23,121 nucleotides of DNA from assembly GCA_035535995.1 (NCBI GenBank), contig DATLOZ010000011.1, forward strand, positions 1 to 23,121, written 5' to 3'. Numbering within the stretch: position 1 is the stretch's first letter; the number at the start of each line of letters is the position of its first letter. Below the pieces are notes generated by a model. The model was not told the origin of the DNA. It ran no database searches and worked only from the letters and a program-made list of their open reading frames with translations. The stretch is from JANYCO01 sp035535995 (GTDB lineage Bacteria > Bacteroidota > Bacteroidia > Cytophagales > Cytophagaceae). Positions 22,717 through 23,121 of this stretch are shown here, piece by piece. Position numbers and translations under genes: made by a program.

Positions 22717-23121
22717 TTATTTTTTATTATTTAACTCTTGGTAAAAACAACATTCGGATAGAAACGCTGCAAGCTTATATACTTCTTCAAAAGTATTATA
22801 CAAAGGTGCCGGCGCTACGCGGATCACGTTTGGTGAACGCCAGTCTACTATGAATCCGGCTTCGGTCATTTTCTTAAAAAGCTCTTCTCCTTTTTTCTGC
22901 ACCAGTATCGAAAGCTGGCTGCCACGCTCATCAATACTAGCCGGTGTGATGATCTTTATTTTGTATCCTGTTTGTATCAGGCATTCCGTTTTGATCAGGT
23001 CTTCCAGGAAGGTGGTCATCGCACGACTTTTTTTTACCAAAGCTTTCATGCCTGCTTCGTCAAACAATTCCAGCGAAGCTTTGTGGGCAATCATATTAAA
23101 CACCTGCGCATTGCTCAGCTG
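22717..23121 (-). CDS. kynU: Kynureninase, C-terminal part (cut by window edge)
   Basis: The frame is open to the right edge, so this is the last 134 residues or so of a longer gene. The visible protein reads QLSNAQVFNMIAHKASLELF, then ALVKKSRAMTTFLE, and ends with IVDWRSPNVIRVAPAPLYNT plus FEEVYKLAAFL. This is the C-terminal domain of kynureninase, a PLP enzyme that cleaves kynurenine or 3-hydroxykynurenine to anthranilate or 3-hydroxyanthranilate and alanine. The PLP-binding lysine lies in the missing part. An apparent GTG at 23103 is internal, since the conserved family text continues upstream of it. Truncation is due to the window, not to a mutation. Confidence 0.93.
   Translation of the reverse strand, partial: QLSNAQVFNMIAHKASLELFDEAGMKALVKKSRAMTTFLEDLIKTECLIQTGYKIKIITPASIDERGSQLSILVQKKGEELFKKMTEAGFIVDWRSPNVIRVAPAPLYNTFEEVYKLAAFLSECCFYQELNNKK

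Noticed and set aside
23101..23103. GTG as start of a short 128-residue protein
   Set aside because: Kynureninase sequence (QLSNAQ) continues in frame to the window edge, so this is an internal valine.

Overview
The window is chromosomal DNA from a member of the Bacteroidota, probably near Chitinophagales or Cytophagales. This rests on three things. SecD and SecF are fused into one long protein. Several proteins are of kinds I associate with this phylum (DUF4783, a twin-arginine pirin, a small lipocalin-like lipoprotein). Five genes have the -7 element TAnnTTTG of the phylum's main sigma factor, ending 12 to 30 nt before the start codon. Shine-Dalgarno sequences are mostly absent, with uvrA a clear exception. 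I see no rRNA, tRNA, CRISPR array, phage gene or transposase gene.

Layout. 1-6119 is a minus-strand block: DUF2461 protein, then an NAD(P)-dependent epimerase/SDR overlapping it by one base, then aspartate kinase with its own -7 box, then uvrA. 6313-7875 is a lone plus-strand gene for a membrane-anchored, FMN-binding, glutamate-synthase-like protein. It meets a YcxB-like membrane protein head-on across a strong two-way terminator. 8624-10047 carries nadC and a DUF4783 gene on the minus strand, divergent from a small secreted protein and secDF (10160-13645). 13852-18378 is on the minus strand: a zinc-ribbon/alpha-CTD-like protein, then a tight three-gene unit encoding a large GH63/MGH1-like glucosidase, a two-helix membrane protein and a glucose 1-dehydrogenase-like enzyme. 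19044-20810 has a lipoprotein, a CYTH protein and a second DUF2461 protein on the plus strand. A secreted protein (minus) shares its stop region with the latter. A Tat-signal pirin (plus) follows, then the C-terminal part of kynureninase (minus), which runs off the right edge.

Working together. The glucosidase-membrane protein-dehydrogenase unit looks like a small pathway that releases and then oxidises a sugar, and is the best candidate here for an undescribed functional unit. NadC and kynureninase could both belong to a tryptophan-to-NAD route. Most other genes are housekeeping (repair, amino acid synthesis, protein export).

The most unusual feature is the density of short palindromic repeats between genes. 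At least six sequence types occupy most gaps longer than 100 bases. An AT-rich type sits directly before three genes, including both DUF2461 paralogues, and the 665-base gap at 18379-19043 holds a nested set of inverted repeats.
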